DNA from: Prevotellaceae bacterium | GTDB taxonomy: Bacteria; Bacteroidota; Bacteroidia; Bacteroidales; Bacteroidaceae | Assembly (NCBI GenBank): GCA_031262785.1 | Contig: JAISHB010000081.1 | Span: 1-64,000, forward strand | Length of the DNA: 64,000 nt | Direction: 5' to 3' | Shown: in pieces, positions 53,255-62,706 of the stretch | How the letters are laid out: the number at the start of each line of letters is the position of its first letter | Position numbering within the stretch: position 1 is the first letter of the stretch | The notes under the pieces: model-generated | Database searches by the model: none | What the model was told of the DNA's origin: nothing | Seen by the model: only the letters and a program-made list of their open reading frames with translations | Position numbers and translations under genes: made by a program

Positions 53255-53286
53255 TTTGCAAAGGTAGCCAAAAATGCCTACTTTTG
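53255..53286 (+). promoter_or_regulatory. Promoter for hpt-adk-obgE, overlapping the nnr promoter
   Basis: TTTG at 53255-53258 and TACTTTTG at 53279-53286 are 20 bases apart, a good sigma-ABfr promoter for the rightward hpt operon. The nnr -7 element (complement of 53259-53266) lies in between, so the two divergent promoters share the same DNA and cannot easily be occupied at once. Confidence 0.65.
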
Positions 53287-53314
53287 CGCCCATCATTCAA
53301 ATATCCACTACGCT

Positions 53315-53869
53315 ATGGACATCATTCGAATTAAGGATAAACAGTTTGCGGTTTCTATCCCCGAAACCGACATCTTGCGGCAGGTTGAACGCATTGCCGG
53401 TGAAATTAACCGCGACCTGGCCGATCGGAATCCCCTCTTCTTGAGCGTACTCAACGGCGCCTTTATGTTTACGGCCGACCTGATGAAATACGTGACCATT
53501 CCCTGTGAAGTGTCGTTCGTCAAGCTCGCCTCGTATCAGGGGGTGGCTTCGACGGGTATTATTAAAGAGGTCTTGGGCATCAACGAGGAGTTGTCCGGAC
53601 GCACGGTGGTTATCGTCGAAGACATCGTGGATACGGGCTTTACCATGCAACGGCTGCTGGAGAGCATCGGCACGCGCAATCCGCGCGAGATACGCATCGC
53701 TTCGCTCTTGGTCAAACCCGACAAGCTCAAGGTGCCCTTGCGCATCGACTACGCAGCCATGTATATCCCCAACGACTTCATCGTGGGGTACGGCTTGGAC
53801 TACGACGGCTACGGGCGCAACTACCGCGACATCTACACCCTCTGCGCTGCGCAGGAGCAGAACCCATAG
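53315..53869 (+). CDS. hpt: Hypoxanthine phosphoribosyltransferase
   Basis: A 184-residue purine salvage enzyme that forms IMP (and GMP) from the base and PRPP. The PRPP-binding motif VVIVEDIVDTGFTM is intact, and LSVLNGAFMFTADL and FIVGYGLDYDGYGRN are typical. The start at 53315 (MDIIRIKD) follows the promoter at 53255-53286; the frame is open further upstream, but that part precedes the transcript start. It leads the conserved hpt-adk-obgE run. Cytoplasmic. Confidence 0.95.
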   Translation: MDIIRIKDKQFAVSIPETDILRQVERIAGEINRDLADRNPLFLSVLNGAFMFTADLMKYVTIPCEVSFVKLASYQGVASTGIIKEVLGINEELSGRTVVIVEDIVDTGFTMQRLLESIGTRNPREIRIASLLVKPDKLKVPLRIDYAAMYIPNDFIVGYGLDYDGYGRNYRDIYTLCAAQEQNP

Positions 53870-53884
53870 ATTAGAATACTACTC

Positions 53885-54454
53885 ATGCTGAACATTGTTA
53901 TTTTTGGCGCCCCCGGTTCCGGCAAAGGAACGCAGAGCGCACGCATCGTTGAAAAGTACGGCTTGACGCACATCTCGACCGGAGATGTCTTGCGTGCCGA
54001 AATGAAGAAAGGATCGGAGCTGGGCATCATCGCCAAGCAATACATCGACCAAGGGCAACTGATCCCCGACGACCTGATGATTCACATCCTGGGCGAAGTG
54101 CTCGACAAGGCGGCTAACCCCCAAGGAGTGATTTTCGACGGATTCCCGCGCACCATCCCGCAAGCGGAAGCGCTCAAGACCCTGCTGGCCGAACGCGGAC
54201 AGGAGGTGGCGGTGATGCTCGATTTGGAGGTGCCCGAAGAACTGCTGATGACGCGGCTTATCAACAGGGGAAAAGAATCGGGACGTGCCGACGATAATGA
54301 GGAGACCATTCAAAAGCGGCTGCAGGTGTATCATACGCAGAGTGCTCCGCTGATTGACTGGTATAAAAAGGAGGGGAAACATCGCCTGATCAAGGGCTAC
54401 GGCGAGCTGGAGCAGATTGCGGCCGATCTGTTTGAGGCCATTGACCATTCCTAA
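53885..54454 (+). CDS. adk: Adenylate kinase
   Basis: A 189-residue nucleoside monophosphate kinase that interconverts AMP, ATP and ADP. The P-loop [13 protein letters not shown] lies at the N-terminus, with [12 protein letters not shown] and [12 protein letters not shown] further on. The LID region is of the short form without zinc-binding cysteines ([16 protein letters not shown]). It follows hpt by 15 bases and precedes obgE by 5. Cytoplasmic. Confidence 0.96.
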   Translation: MLNIVIFGAPGSGKGTQSARIVEKYGLTHISTGDVLRAEMKKGSELGIIAKQYIDQGQLIPDDLMIHILGEVLDKAANPQGVIFDGFPRTIPQAEALKTLLAERGQEVAVMLDLEVPEELLMTRLINRGKESGRADDNEETIQKRLQVYHTQSAPLIDWYKKEGKHRLIKGYGELEQIAADLFEAIDHS

Positions 54455-54459
54455 AGCGC

Positions 54460-55608
54460 ATGGCAGAAAGCAATTTTGTAGATTACGTTAAGATATACTG
54501 CCGCTCGGGCAAGGGCGGGAGAGGCTCTACGCACATGCGCCGCGAAAAGTATATCCCCAAGGGTGGTCCCGACGGCGGCGACGGCGGACGGGGCGGTCAT
54601 GTGATTCTGCGGGGCAACCGCAACTACTGGACGCTGCTCCACCTGCGTTACGCACGTCACGCACTGGCCGGACACGGAGAATCCGGCTCACGCAACCGGA
54701 GCTTCGGAAAAGACGGGGAGGATAAAATCATTGAGGTGCCCTGCGGCACCGTGGTCTACAATGCCGAAACGGGCGACTTTGTGTGCGACGTGACTGACCA
54801 CGGCCAAGAGGTGGTGCTGCTCAAGGGCGGACGGGGCGGATTGGGCAACTGGCACTTCCGCACGGCCACCAACCAGGCTCCCCGCTATGCTCAGCCGGGC
54901 GAGCCGATGCAGGAGATGACGGTAATTATGGAACTGAAGCTGCTGGCCGACGTGGGGCTGGTGGGTTTTCCCAATGCGGGCAAGTCTACGCTGCTCTCTA
55001 CCGTGTCGGCAGCCAAACCCAAGATAGCGAACTATCCGTTTACTACGCTGGAGCCTAATTTGGGCATCGTCTCGTATCGGGAGGGGAAGTCGTTTGTCAT
55101 GGCCGACATCCCGGGCATCATAGAGGGAGCGAGTGCGGGCAAGGGGTTGGGACTTCGCTTCTTGCGTCACATTGAACGCAATGCGTTGCTGCTCTTTATG
55201 GTGCCGGCCGACAGCGAGGAGATTGGGCGCGAATATGAAATCCTCTTGAATGAACTCGCTACGTTTAATCCGGAGATGCTCGACAAGCAACGTGTCTTGG
55301 CGGTGACCAAGTGCGACATGCTGGACGGGGAACTGATGGAGGAAATAGAGGCGACGCTGCCCGGGGATATCCCCCACCTCTTTATATCGTCGGTTTCCGG
55401 CTTGGGTATCGCCGCACTGAAAGATGTGCTGTGGAACGAACTCACCAAAGAGAGCAACCAGACCGACGCGCTGGTGCATCGTCCCAAGGAGATGACCCGC
55501 CTGCGGCAGGAGCTGATTGACCAGGGCGAGGATGAGGATCTGACGGCGGCGGATTTGCCGCCGGGGGAGGAGGCTCCCGAGGATTGGGAGGAGGATTGGG
55601 AGGATTAA
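54460..55608 (+). CDS. obgE: Obg/CgtA GTPase
   Basis: A 382-residue ribosome-associated GTPase needed for large-subunit assembly and stress responses. The glycine-rich OBG fold occupies about residues 1-158 ([30 protein letters not shown]), followed by the G domain with G1 [10 protein letters not shown]3 [10 protein letters not shown] and TKCDM, and by an acidic C-terminal tail. The start and length are normal. A terminator hairpin follows the stop. Confidence 0.96.
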   Translation: MAESNFVDYVKIYCRSGKGGRGSTHMRREKYIPKGGPDGGDGGRGGHVILRGNRNYWTLLHLRYARHALAGHGESGSRNRSFGKDGEDKIIEVPCGTVVYNAETGDFVCDVTDHGQEVVLLKGGRGGLGNWHFRTATNQAPRYAQPGEPMQEMTVIMELKLLADVGLVGFPNAGKSTLLSTVSAAKPKIANYPFTTLEPNLGIVSYREGKSFVMADIPGIIEGASAGKGLGLRFLRHIERNALLLFMVPADSEEIGREYEILLNELATFNPEMLDKQRVLAVTKCDMLDGELMEEIEATLPGDIPHLFISSVSGLGIAALKDVLWNELTKESNQTDALVHRPKEMTRLRQELIDQGEDEDLTAADLPPGEEAPEDWEEDWED

Positions 55609-55621
55609 TCCTACGCACGGG

Positions 55622-55663
55622 AAGCGCACAAATACATATCTTTTGTATATTTGTGCGCTTTTT
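55622..55663 (+). terminator. Terminator after obgE with an embedded -7 element
   Basis: AAGCGCACAAATA (55622-55634) and TATTTGTGCGCTT (55648-55660) form a perfect 13-bp stem, followed by a T-run. The right arm includes TATATTTG at 55646-55653, a -7 element for the next gene, so the end of one transcript and the promoter of the next share sequence. Confidence 0.75.
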
Positions 55664-55688
55664 AGTTTCCTCACTTAAAACAACGTCT

Positions 55689-57749
55689 ATGATTACCAAC
55701 CAACTGTTGCATCCTGCTTCCATCGTGGTGGTGGGCGCTTCCAACAATGTGCACAAGCCGGGCGGCGCCATCTTGCGTAACCTGATTGGCGGGGGCTACG
55801 CCGGCGAGCTGCGTGCCGTCAATCCCAAAGAGACCGAAATTCAAGGCGTGAAGTCTTACGCCACCGTTCACGACGTGCCCGCTACCGACTTGGCTATTCT
55901 GGCTATTCCGGCGGCTCTCTGCCCGGATGCGGTCGAGGTCTTGGCCGCCGACAAGCAGACCAAGGCGTTCATCGTGCTCTCTGCCGGCTTCGGCGAAGAG
56001 ACGCACGAGGGTGCCTTGCTCGAAGAGCGTATCTTGCAAAGCGTAACGAAACACGAGGCTTCGCTGATCGGACCCAATTGCATCGGACTGATGAATACGT
56101 GGCATCACAGTGTGTTCAGTCAGCCTATTCCGCAGCTGGATGCACGCGGGGTCGACCTCATCTCCAGCTCGGGCGCCACGGCGGTGTTCATCCTGGAGAG
56201 TGCCGTGACCAAAGGGTTGCAGTTTAACTCAGTCTGGTCGGTGGGCAACGCCAAACAAATCGGCGTGGAGGAGGTGCTGCAATACATGGATGAGCACTTT
56301 GATGCCGCCACCGACTCGCGCATCAAACTGCTCTACATCGAAAGTATCGCCGATCCCGACCGGCTACTCTTTCATGCTTCCTCACTGATCCGCAAGGGAT
56401 GTAAGATTGCCGCTATCAAGGCCGGAAGCAGCGAGAGCGGAAGTCGTGCCGCTTCGTCGCATACGGGCGCTATCGCCAGTTCGGACTCGGCCGTGGAGGC
56501 GCTTTTCCGGAAGGCGGGCATTGTGCGTTGTTTCTCGCGTGAGGAGCTAACGACGGTGGGGTGTATCTTTACGTTGCCCGAACTAAAGGGACGGAACTTT
56601 GCTATCATCACGCATGCCGGCGGTCCGGGTGTGATGCTAACCGACGCGCTGAGTAAAGGCGGGCTAAACGTGCCTGCCCTCTCGGGTGCACTGGCCGACG
56701 AGCTGAAAGGGCAGCTCTTCCCGGGTGCCGCCGTGGGGAATCCTATCGACATACTGGCTACCGGAACTCCGCAACACCTCGAGCTTTGCTTGGAGTATTG
56801 CGAAGAGAAGTTCGCGGACATTGATGCCGTGCTGGCTATCTTCGGCACGCCCGGATTGGTCACCATGTATGATATGTATGACGTGCTCGACCGCAAAATG
56901 AAAACGTGCCGGAAGCCCATCTTCCCCATCCTTCCTTCCATAAATACTGCCGGTGCCGAAGTGGCAGCCTTCTTGGGAAAGGGGCATGTGAACTTTGCTG
57001 ACGAGGTGACGCTGGGTACTGCCTTGGCACGTATCATGAACGTGGCGCGTCCCGCCTCGGGCGAAATAGAACTCTTCGGGGTGGATGTGCCCCGCATCCG
57101 GCGCATCATCGACGGTATTCCCACCGACGGCTACATCCCGCCAGGTTGTGTGCAGGATTTGCTGCAGGCCGCAGGCATCCGCATGGTCAGCGAGTTTGTC
57201 TCGGACAACAAAAAAGAGCTGCTGGCTTTTGCCCGACGCATCGGATTTCCCGTGGTGGCCAAGGTGGTGGGTCCCGTGCATAAATCGGACATTGGCGGAG
57301 TCACCCTCAACATTAAAGGGGAGCAACATCTGGCGCTCGAGTTCGACCGCATGATGCGATTGCCCGAGGTGACCGCCGTCTTGGTGCAGCCGATGCTCGG
57401 AGGCACCGAACTTTTTGTCGGTGCCAAGTATGAAGCTAAGTTCGGGCACGTGGTGCTTTGCGGCTTGGGCGGTATCTTCGTGGAAGTGCTCAAGGATGTC
57501 TCTTCGGGTTTGGCGCCCTTGTCGTACGAGGAGGCTTACTCGATGATACATTCGTTGCGCGCTTATAGAATCATCCAAGGAACCCGCGGACAGAAGGGCG
57601 TCAACGAAGCGCGCTTCGCCGAGGTGATTGTACGCCTTTCCACGTTGCTTCGCTTCGCTACCGAGATTAAGGAGATGGACATCAATCCTTTGTTAGCCAC
57701 CCAGACTGATGTGGTGGCTGTGGATGCCCGAATTCGCATCGAAAAGTAA
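55689..57749 (+). CDS. ADP-forming acetyl/acyl-CoA synthetase, fused alpha and beta subunits
   Basis: A 686-residue protein. The N-terminal CoA-binding and ligase parts (SIVVVGASNNVHKPGGAILR, LIGPNCIGLMN) include the phospho-histidine region SRAASSHTGAIAS; the C-terminal ATP-grasp part has DLLQAAGIRM, FPVVAKVVGPVHKSDIGGV and a final MDINPLL. This is the fused AcdA-AcdB form that makes ATP from acyl-CoA with release of the acid, here probably acetate or another fermentation acid. There is no GNAT domain, so it is not a Pat-type protein acetylase. The start at 55689 is the first ATG after the -7 element. Cytoplasmic. Confidence 0.9.
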   Translation: MITNQLLHPASIVVVGASNNVHKPGGAILRNLIGGGYAGELRAVNPKETEIQGVKSYATVHDVPATDLAILAIPAALCPDAVEVLAADKQTKAFIVLSAGFGEETHEGALLEERILQSVTKHEASLIGPNCIGLMNTWHHSVFSQPIPQLDARGVDLISSSGATAVFILESAVTKGLQFNSVWSVGNAKQIGVEEVLQYMDEHFDAATDSRIKLLYIESIADPDRLLFHASSLIRKGCKIAAIKAGSSESGSRAASSHTGAIASSDSAVEALFRKAGIVRCFSREELTTVGCIFTLPELKGRNFAIITHAGGPGVMLTDALSKGGLNVPALSGALADELKGQLFPGAAVGNPIDILATGTPQHLELCLEYCEEKFADIDAVLAIFGTPGLVTMYDMYDVLDRKMKTCRKPIFPILPSINTAGAEVAAFLGKGHVNFADEVTLGTALARIMNVARPASGEIELFGVDVPRIRRIIDGIPTDGYIPPGCVQDLLQAAGIRMVSEFVSDNKKELLAFARRIGFPVVAKVVGPVHKSDIGGVTLNIKGEQHLALEFDRMMRLPEVTAVLVQPMLGGTELFVGAKYEAKFGHVVLCGLGGIFVEVLKDVSSGLAPLSYEEAYSMIHSLRAYRIIQGTRGQKGVNEARFAEVIVRLSTLLRFATEIKEMDINPLLATQTDVVAVDARIRIEK

Positions 57750-57787
57750 TAATTCGTAAGCAGATGAGCGGAAATAGTGTCGATTCG

Positions 57788-57818
57788 TTTGCCAGAATCA
57801 ATATTCTCTTTACCTTTG
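57788..57818 (+). promoter_or_regulatory. Promoter of the leuA leader
   Basis: TTTG at 57788-57791 and TACCTTTG at 57811-57818 with exactly 19 bases between them match the sigma-ABfr consensus perfectly. Transcription should start near 57825, so the leader peptide and attenuator at 57848-57994 are transcribed. Confidence 0.8.
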
Positions 57819-57847
57819 CGCCCAATTAAAACAAAAAAGAAATAAGA

Positions 57848-57934
57848 ATGAACTCCTTTGGCATCCGTCAGCTACTACACAGCCTACTACCGACCTCTTG
57901 GCCGGAAGTGAGCTTGTTGTGTGCCGACAGGTAA
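57848..57934 (+). CDS. Leucine-codon leader peptide of leuA
   Basis: A 28-codon open frame: MNSFGIRQLLHSLLP, then TSWPEVSLLCADR and TAA. It has six Leu codons in three adjacent pairs (CTA CTA, CTA CTA, TTG TTG) plus Ile and Val, which is what a leucine-sensing attenuation peptide needs. It starts about 23 bases after the predicted transcript start and ends 21 bases before a strong terminator hairpin that precedes leuA. No other function is expected for the peptide. Confidence 0.82.
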   Translation: MNSFGIRQLLHSLLPTSWPEVSLLCADR

Positions 57935-57994
57935 AAGGAAATTCTCCATCAACCCAAAGCCTCTCTCACTTCCAGCGTGAGAGAGGCTTTTTTT
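57904..57994 (+). promoter_or_regulatory. Transcription attenuator of leuA (antiterminator and terminator)
   Basis: The terminator has a perfect 14-bp stem (AAAGCCTCTCTCAC at 57956-57969 and GTGAGAGAGGCTTT at 57977-57990) with a T-run to 57994. GGAAGTGAG at 57904-57912, within the leader-peptide frame, is fully complementary to CTCACTTCC at 57965-57973, which covers the terminator's 5' arm and loop. The two structures exclude each other, as in classical attenuation: ribosome stalling at the Leu codons would favour the antiterminator and expression of leuA. Confidence 0.82.
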
Positions 57995-58012
57995 AATCTC
58001 ACAACAAGCAAT

Positions 58013-59509
58013 ATGCAACAGAAACTTTTCATCTTCGACACCACGCTGCGCGATGGCGAGCAAGTACCGGGTTGCCAGCTCAACACGGTAGAGAAAATCC
58101 AGGTAGCCAAAGCCCTCGAGGCTTTGGGAGTAGACATCATTGAGGCGGGATTCCCCGTGTCGAGTCCGGGCGACTTCCAGTCGGTCATTGAAATCTCCAA
58201 GGCGGTGACTTGGCCGGTTATTTGCGCCCTGACGCGTGCCGTCGAGAAAGACATTGACGTGGCTGCCGAGGCACTGCGTTACGCCAAGCATAAACGTATC
58301 CACACGGGCATCGGCACCAGCGACGAACACATCCGCTACAAGTTCAACTCCACGCGCCAGGAGATACTGGAGCGTGCGGCAGCCTGCGTGAAGTATGCCC
58401 GACGCTACGTGGAGGATGTGGAGTTTTACGCCGAAGATGCCGGACGCACCGACAACGAATACCTGGCACGCGTGGTCGAAGCCGTGATTGCCGCGGGTGC
58501 TACCGTGGTGAACATCCCCGATACCACGGGTTACTGCCTCCCTTCGGAGTATGGCGACAAGATTCGCTACCTGATGGAGCATGTCGAGGGCATCGACCGC
58601 GTCATCCTCTCCACTCACTGCCACAACGACCTGGGGATGGCCACGGCCAACACCATGGCCGGCATCCTGGCTGGTGCACGTCAGGCCGAAGTCACCATCA
58701 ACGGCATCGGCGAACGTGCCGGCAACACTTCGCTCGAGGAGATTGCCATGATTTTGAAGTGTCACCGCAACATCCCCATCGAAACCAACATCAATACGCA
58801 GAAAATCTATCCCACCAGCCGGTTGGTTTCGAGTCTGATGAACATGCCCGTGCAACCCAACAAGGCCATCGTGGGGCGCAACGCCTTCGCCCACTCCTCG
58901 GGCATCCATCAAGACGGGGTGATTAAGAATGTGCAGACCTACGAGATTATCAATCCGCACGATGTGGGCATCGACGACAGCTCCATCGTGCTGACCGCGC
59001 GCAGCGGGCGTGCCGCCTTGAAGAACAGGCTGGCTACCCTGGGCGTACAGCTCGAGGGCAACGTGCTCGACCGCATCTACGACTCCTTTTTGCAGCTGGC
59101 CGACAAGAAGAAAGAGATCAACGACGACGATATCCTCATCCTGGCCGGTGTAGACCGTTCGCACAACCGCCGCATCCAGCTCGACTATCTGCAGGTAACC
59201 AGCGGCGTGGGCGTGCGCTCGGTGGCCAGCCTCGGCTTGAACATCGCGGGCGAAAAGTTCGAGGCCGCCGCCTCGGGCAACGGACCGGTCGATGCCGCCA
59301 TCAAGGCACTCAAGAAGATTATCGACCGACAGATGCAACTCAAGGAGTTCACCATCCAGGCCATCAGCAAAGGAAGCGACGACATGGGAAAGGTGCACAT
59401 GCAGGTGGAATACGACAAGCAGATCTACTACGGTTTCGGTGCCAACACCGACATCATCGCCGCTTCGGTAGAGGCCTACATCGACTGCATCAATAAATTC
59501 AAGCTGTAA
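58013..59509 (+). CDS. leuA: 2-Isopropylmalate synthase
   Basis: A 498-residue enzyme that condenses acetyl-CoA with 2-oxoisovalerate, the first step of leucine synthesis. The N-terminal TIM barrel contains [28 protein letters not shown] and [13 protein letters not shown]; the C-terminal part (about 390-498) is the leucine-binding regulatory domain. The start at 58013 ([11 protein letters not shown]) follows the attenuator; the in-frame ATG at 57977 lies inside the terminator stem. Length fits the normal LeuA and not the short homocitrate or citramalate forms, although citramalate synthase cannot be wholly excluded. No leuBCD genes follow. Confidence 0.94.
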   Translation: MQQKLFIFDTTLRDGEQVPGCQLNTVEKIQVAKALEALGVDIIEAGFPVSSPGDFQSVIEISKAVTWPVICALTRAVEKDIDVAAEALRYAKHKRIHTGIGTSDEHIRYKFNSTRQEILERAAACVKYARRYVEDVEFYAEDAGRTDNEYLARVVEAVIAAGATVVNIPDTTGYCLPSEYGDKIRYLMEHVEGIDRVILSTHCHNDLGMATANTMAGILAGARQAEVTINGIGERAGNTSLEEIAMILKCHRNIPIETNINTQKIYPTSRLVSSLMNMPVQPNKAIVGRNAFAHSSGIHQDGVIKNVQTYEIINPHDVGIDDSSIVLTARSGRAALKNRLATLGVQLEGNVLDRIYDSFLQLADKKKEINDDDILILAGVDRSHNRRIQLDYLQVTSGVGVRSVASLGLNIAGEKFEAAASGNGPVDAAIKALKKIIDRQMQLKEFTIQAISKGSDDMGKVHMQVEYDKQIYYGFGANTDIIAASVEAYIDCINKFKL

Positions 59510-59571
59510 CAGGCTGGACGATCGTCGCCTAAGGTGAATCGGGGGCGATTTGCGTCGCTCGGAGCACTCGT

Positions 59572-60102
59572 TTAGTAGTAGGATTCAACTATTTTTCGGA
59601 TCAGCCGCTGGTTGTCGAGGATGCTTTCCACAAACTCACGGAACGCACCGTTACCACCCTGGGCGCGGGTGATGAAATCGACCTCTTGTTTAATATAGTC
59701 GGCCGCGTTGGCGGGTGCACCACTGTACCCTACGGCGCGCAGCAGGCGCAGGTCATTCAAATCGTCGCCTATGGCGGCTACTTCGGAGAGCGTGATGCCC
59801 AACTCCCTGCAAAGCGTGCACGCTTGGGTGTATTTGTCGCTCACACCGGTGTAGCAATGTTCAATCTTCAGCTTTTCGGCACGGCGAGTCACAATCTCAC
59901 TGTTCTCGCCGGTGAAGATGGCCAGTGGAATGGCCAACTGCTGCAGAAAAATCACGCCCCAGCCGTCTTTCACGCTGAAACGCTTCATCACGTCGCCCTG
60001 GGCTGTGTAATACATGCCGCCATCGGTCCACACGCCGTCGATGTCGGTAATCACCAATTTAGGAAGTTGAAAAGTTTTCATACCAGCAACCAATTTTATC
60101 AT
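59572..60102 (-). CDS. KdsC/KDN-9-phosphatase-like HAD phosphatase
   Basis: A 176-residue C0-type HAD phosphatase. LVITDIDGVWTDGGMYY is motif I, FTGENSEIV motif II, and SDKYTQ, GDDLNDL and a final RAQGGNGAFREFVE complete the family pattern shared by KDO-8-phosphate, Neu5Ac-9-phosphate and KDN-9-phosphate phosphatases. The start is placed at 60102 (MIKLVAGMKTF); 60081 is possible. It lies downstream of a NeuB-type synthase and a cytidylyltransferase, so a nonulosonate-9-phosphate is the more likely substrate than KDO-8-phosphate, but both remain open. Confidence 0.85.
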   Translation of the reverse strand: MIKLVAGMKTFQLPKLVITDIDGVWTDGGMYYTAQGDVMKRFSVKDGWGVIFLQQLAIPLAIFTGENSEIVTRRAEKLKIEHCYTGVSDKYTQACTLCRELGITLSEVAAIGDDLNDLRLLRAVGYSGAPANAADYIKQEVDFITRAQGGNGAFREFVESILDNQRLIRKIVESYY

Positions 60103-60112
60103 TCTTAATTCT

Positions 60113-60904
60113 TCATTTCTTTCGTTTTCCCCATACGCCGCTCCGACCGTCACGCCACCCCTGGTAGAGAGCGCGCAACTTGGCTGCCTTCTGCTTTTCG
60201 TAGAGCAGTACGAACACGATGCGTTTGTAGAGGTGATAGCGTAGGTGCGGACAAAGGGGTAATTCCGCAGGGTAGAGACGGTGTAGAAGGATGCCGTTGC
60301 GCACGTTGTAGTAGGTGCGATCGGACGGATATTCGTTGGGAAACACTTCGCGCCCCAGCAACCGGTGTTTGCGGCGTTGATAGCCCAAATTATGCTCGAG
60401 TAACACGTCGCGAAAGCAGAGCGTGGGGATTCCTTGGCGTGCCGCCCGCCACGAAAACTCCATGTCGATGCCCCAGACGAACAACTCCCCCCGAAAGAGG
60501 CCGAGCGCGTCAAAGAGCGCCAGCGGATAGACACTGCCGCTGGTCATGGCCGTGGCCACGCGCTCCACGCTGTGTGTGACGGGATAGTAACTGTTTTGCT
60601 GCGAGGCCAGGTAATAGTTGGTCGAGAAGATGGCGCTTTCACGGTCGTCGCGTGCGGCGATGGCCTGCAGGTAACGCGTCAGTTCGCCATCGGCAAACCG
60701 GCTGTCTTGGTCGAGTGTGAGCAGATGGGTACAGCCCCGGCGGCGGGCAACGGCGATGGCTTCGTTGAGGGCGCGGCCGATGCCTACATTGTGCTGCGTA
60801 TTGTCCCACGTGATCCATTCATCCACCAGCGGACGGTGACGGGCTATGTTTTCCATCGCCCGCCGGTCGGGGTGGTAGAGAATGACAACGGCCGCGGTCT
60901 TCAT
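60113..60904 (-). CDS. Family 2 glycosyltransferase (rhamnosyltransferase-like)
   Basis: A 263-residue GT-A enzyme with AAVVILYHPDRRAMENIA, TLDQDSRF (metal site), ATAMTSGSVYPLALF and VWGIDMEFSWRA. It resembles the rhamnosyltransferase-like protein at 49.7 kb. Its ATG overlaps the stop of the upstream synthase gene (ATGA), so it is translationally coupled to nonulosonate synthesis, and it may extend or accept the glycan that carries the nonulosonate. Donor unknown. Confidence 0.86.
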   Translation of the reverse strand: MKTAAVVILYHPDRRAMENIARHRPLVDEWITWDNTQHNVGIGRALNEAIAVARRRGCTHLLTLDQDSRFADGELTRYLQAIAARDDRESAIFSTNYYLASQQNSYYPVTHSVERVATAMTSGSVYPLALFDALGLFRGELFVWGIDMEFSWRAARQGIPTLCFRDVLLEHNLGYQRRKHRLLGREVFPNEYPSDRTYYNVRNGILLHRLYPAELPLCPHLRYHLYKRIVFVLLYEKQKAAKLRALYQGWRDGRSGVWGKRKK

Positions 60905-61944
60905 TGCACGTTGGCGGGATAGATAAGTTCACCCTCGGGCACGCTAACCCTCACCGTGTGTCCAATCATCAAGCGGCGGTCTGTCCATCGGATGCCGTCG
61001 CCCGGACTGAGCAGACAGAGGTCTTCTTCGGTGATGACGTGCCCCACTGCCAATTCATGCTTGGCGGCAATGGACCGTTCGAGCTTCCTGCGCGCCTCAT
61101 CGGTGGCGGCCTCGATGGTAAGGGCTTCGTCTCCCTGCATCCAGCGCTCGGCGATGCGGATGTCGCGAATCATGCGGTTCACACCGTCGGGGCCGAGCGA
61201 TCCTTGCTGGTCGGTTCCCTTCATGCGACGGTCTATCGTGACATGTTTCTCGATGATTTCGGCGCCCATACCCACTGCCACCACCGGTGCGGCAATGCCG
61301 ATGGTATGGTCGGAGAATCCGATGCGGAATCGCTCTCCGTAGCGTTTCTTGAGGTAGGGGATGGTGCGAAGATGCAAGTTGTCGGGATGCGTGGGATATT
61401 GCGAGACACAGTGTAAGATGCTGATCTGTTCGTGGTGAGGGGTGATGGTTTCGAGTGCCTCGTCCAATTCTTTTTCTCCGGCCATGCCCGTGGAGAGTAT
61501 CATCGGAATGTGCGTTTCGGCCATCGCCTCCAGCAGCGGCAGGTTGGTCAAATCACGGCTCGCCACCTTCAGGCGGTCGGGTGTAAATAGTTTCAATAGT
61601 GAAAGACAACCGCGCGAGCAGAGCGTCTCGACGAAATCCAATCCCAATCGTTTGGCGTGTCGATACACCTCGAAATGTTCCTCGTCGGTCAGCTCCAGTG
61701 CCGCACGATGTTCGCCGTAAGTGGCACCGAAGGAGTGGGGCGAAGGGTAGGGACGATGCATTTGTGAGGCGGTCAGCTCTTCGCTTAAATCACGCTTGGT
61801 GAGTTTTACCGCGTCCATCGGACGCAGATCGATGCCGAAAACCTCTTCGCGTACGGGGCGCGACACCAGATCGACGATCAACTTGGCGATGTCGACCGAT
61901 CCGTTGTGATTCTGGCCTATTTCGCCGATAATGTAGGTACTCAT
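60901..61944 (-). CDS. NeuB-type nonulosonic acid (9-phosphate) synthase
   Basis: A 347-residue synthase that condenses phosphoenolpyruvate with a hexose or hexose phosphate. The TIM barrel includes IIGEIGQNHNGSVDIA, AVKLTKRDLS, DFVETL, MILSTGM, ILHCVSQYPTH, GFSDHTIGI and IEKHVTIDRRMKGTDQ; the C-terminal 60 residues are a SAF antifreeze-like domain (AVGHVITEEDLCLLSPG). The stretch LRPMDAVKLTKRDLSEEL differs from typical Neu5Ac synthases and suggests a KDN-, legionaminic- or pseudaminic-type product. It overlaps the genes on both sides by ATGA. Cytoplasmic. Confidence 0.9.
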   Translation of the reverse strand: MSTYIIGEIGQNHNGSVDIAKLIVDLVSRPVREEVFGIDLRPMDAVKLTKRDLSEELTASQMHRPYPSPHSFGATYGEHRAALELTDEEHFEVYRHAKRLGLDFVETLCSRGCLSLLKLFTPDRLKVASRDLTNLPLLEAMAETHIPMILSTGMAGEKELDEALETITPHHEQISILHCVSQYPTHPDNLHLRTIPYLKKRYGERFRIGFSDHTIGIAAPVVAVGMGAEIIEKHVTIDRRMKGTDQQGSLGPDGVNRMIRDIRIAERWMQGDEALTIEAATDEARRKLERSIAAKHELAVGHVITEEDLCLLSPGDGIRWTDRRLMIGHTVRVSVPEGELIYPANVQ

Positions 61945-62702
61945 TTTTGATTCTTTTGGATGTTCTCTTTCATCTTATCCAGCCACTCTTCATGGGATTG
62001 TACCAATTCGAGCAGCGTTTGCACCGATGCGCCGGCGGGATGCTCCCGCCACCGGGCATAGAGCATTTGCAGCAGCGAAAAATCTTCGGCCGTGTCGAGC
62101 GTGAAGCGCAAATCGGTGCGTTGTTTCAGCTCATCGGGCAGCGGTAGCAACTGAAGTGTGAATTGCTCGGGGTGCGTATAGAGATAGATGGTTACGTGTT
62201 CGGTGTAGCGCTTCTGGCGCGTAGCGGCCGCAGCGCGCCGCAGGGCATCGAGCGTGGTTAATTCGGCAAAGAGTCCGAGGTGTGATTGAATGGTGGGTTT
62301 TCCCTGGCTGGTGGCGTAGGCCGTGTAATCGGCCGGCGCGGCATCGTCTGCGGCCAGCATGGCGGCAAAGGTGTCGGCGCAGAGAAACGGATTGTCGGAA
62401 CAGACCCGCACGATGCGGCGAAGATTGAATTGTTCGGCCGCGCCGATGAAGCGCGCAAGCACATCTTCTTCGTCGCCGCGGAAACAGCCGATGCCTGCCT
62501 GGCGTGCAATGTCGGCCAGCACGTCGTCTTGTCCTCGGGTGGTAGTGGCTAAAATCAGAGGCAGGGTGGGGCATGTCTCCTTTATACGATGAATCAGTAT
62601 ATCAATGATGCGCTCGCTGCCGTAGAACGGGAGCAGGATTTTATGGGGAAGGCGCGTGGAGCCGGTGCGCGCCTGAAGAATGATGCCGTCCGGGTGAGTC
62701 AT
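61941..62702 (-). CDS. SpsF-type cytidylyltransferase
   Basis: A 253-residue nucleotidyltransferase of the SpsF/COG1861 group with DGIILQARTGSTRLPHK at the N-terminus, VRVCSDNPFL and DLRFTLDTAEDF. The ARTGSTRLP word is the nucleotide-binding loop of CMP-sugar synthetases in this group. Beside a NeuB-type synthase it probably makes the CMP-activated nonulosonate; this is inference from context. It overlaps the synthase gene by ATGA and follows the DUF115-like gene by 4 bases. Confidence 0.86.
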   Translation of the reverse strand: MTHPDGIILQARTGSTRLPHKILLPFYGSERIIDILIHRIKETCPTLPLILATTTRGQDDVLADIARQAGIGCFRGDEEDVLARFIGAAEQFNLRRIVRVCSDNPFLCADTFAAMLAADDAAPADYTAYATSQGKPTIQSHLGLFAELTTLDALRRAAAATRQKRYTEHVTIYLYTHPEQFTLQLLPLPDELKQRTDLRFTLDTAEDFSLLQMLYARWREHPAGASVQTLLELVQSHEEWLDKMKENIQKNQK

Positions 62703-62706
62703 ACGT

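Noticed and set aside
57977-58012. Upstream in-frame start of leuA
   Set aside because: That ATG lies in the right arm of the attenuator terminator. The start at 58013 gives the normal LeuA N-terminus.
57887-59398. A 503-codon open frame antisense to leuA
   Set aside because: leuA is complete on the other strand. The antisense product is His/Val/Gly-rich with no domain.
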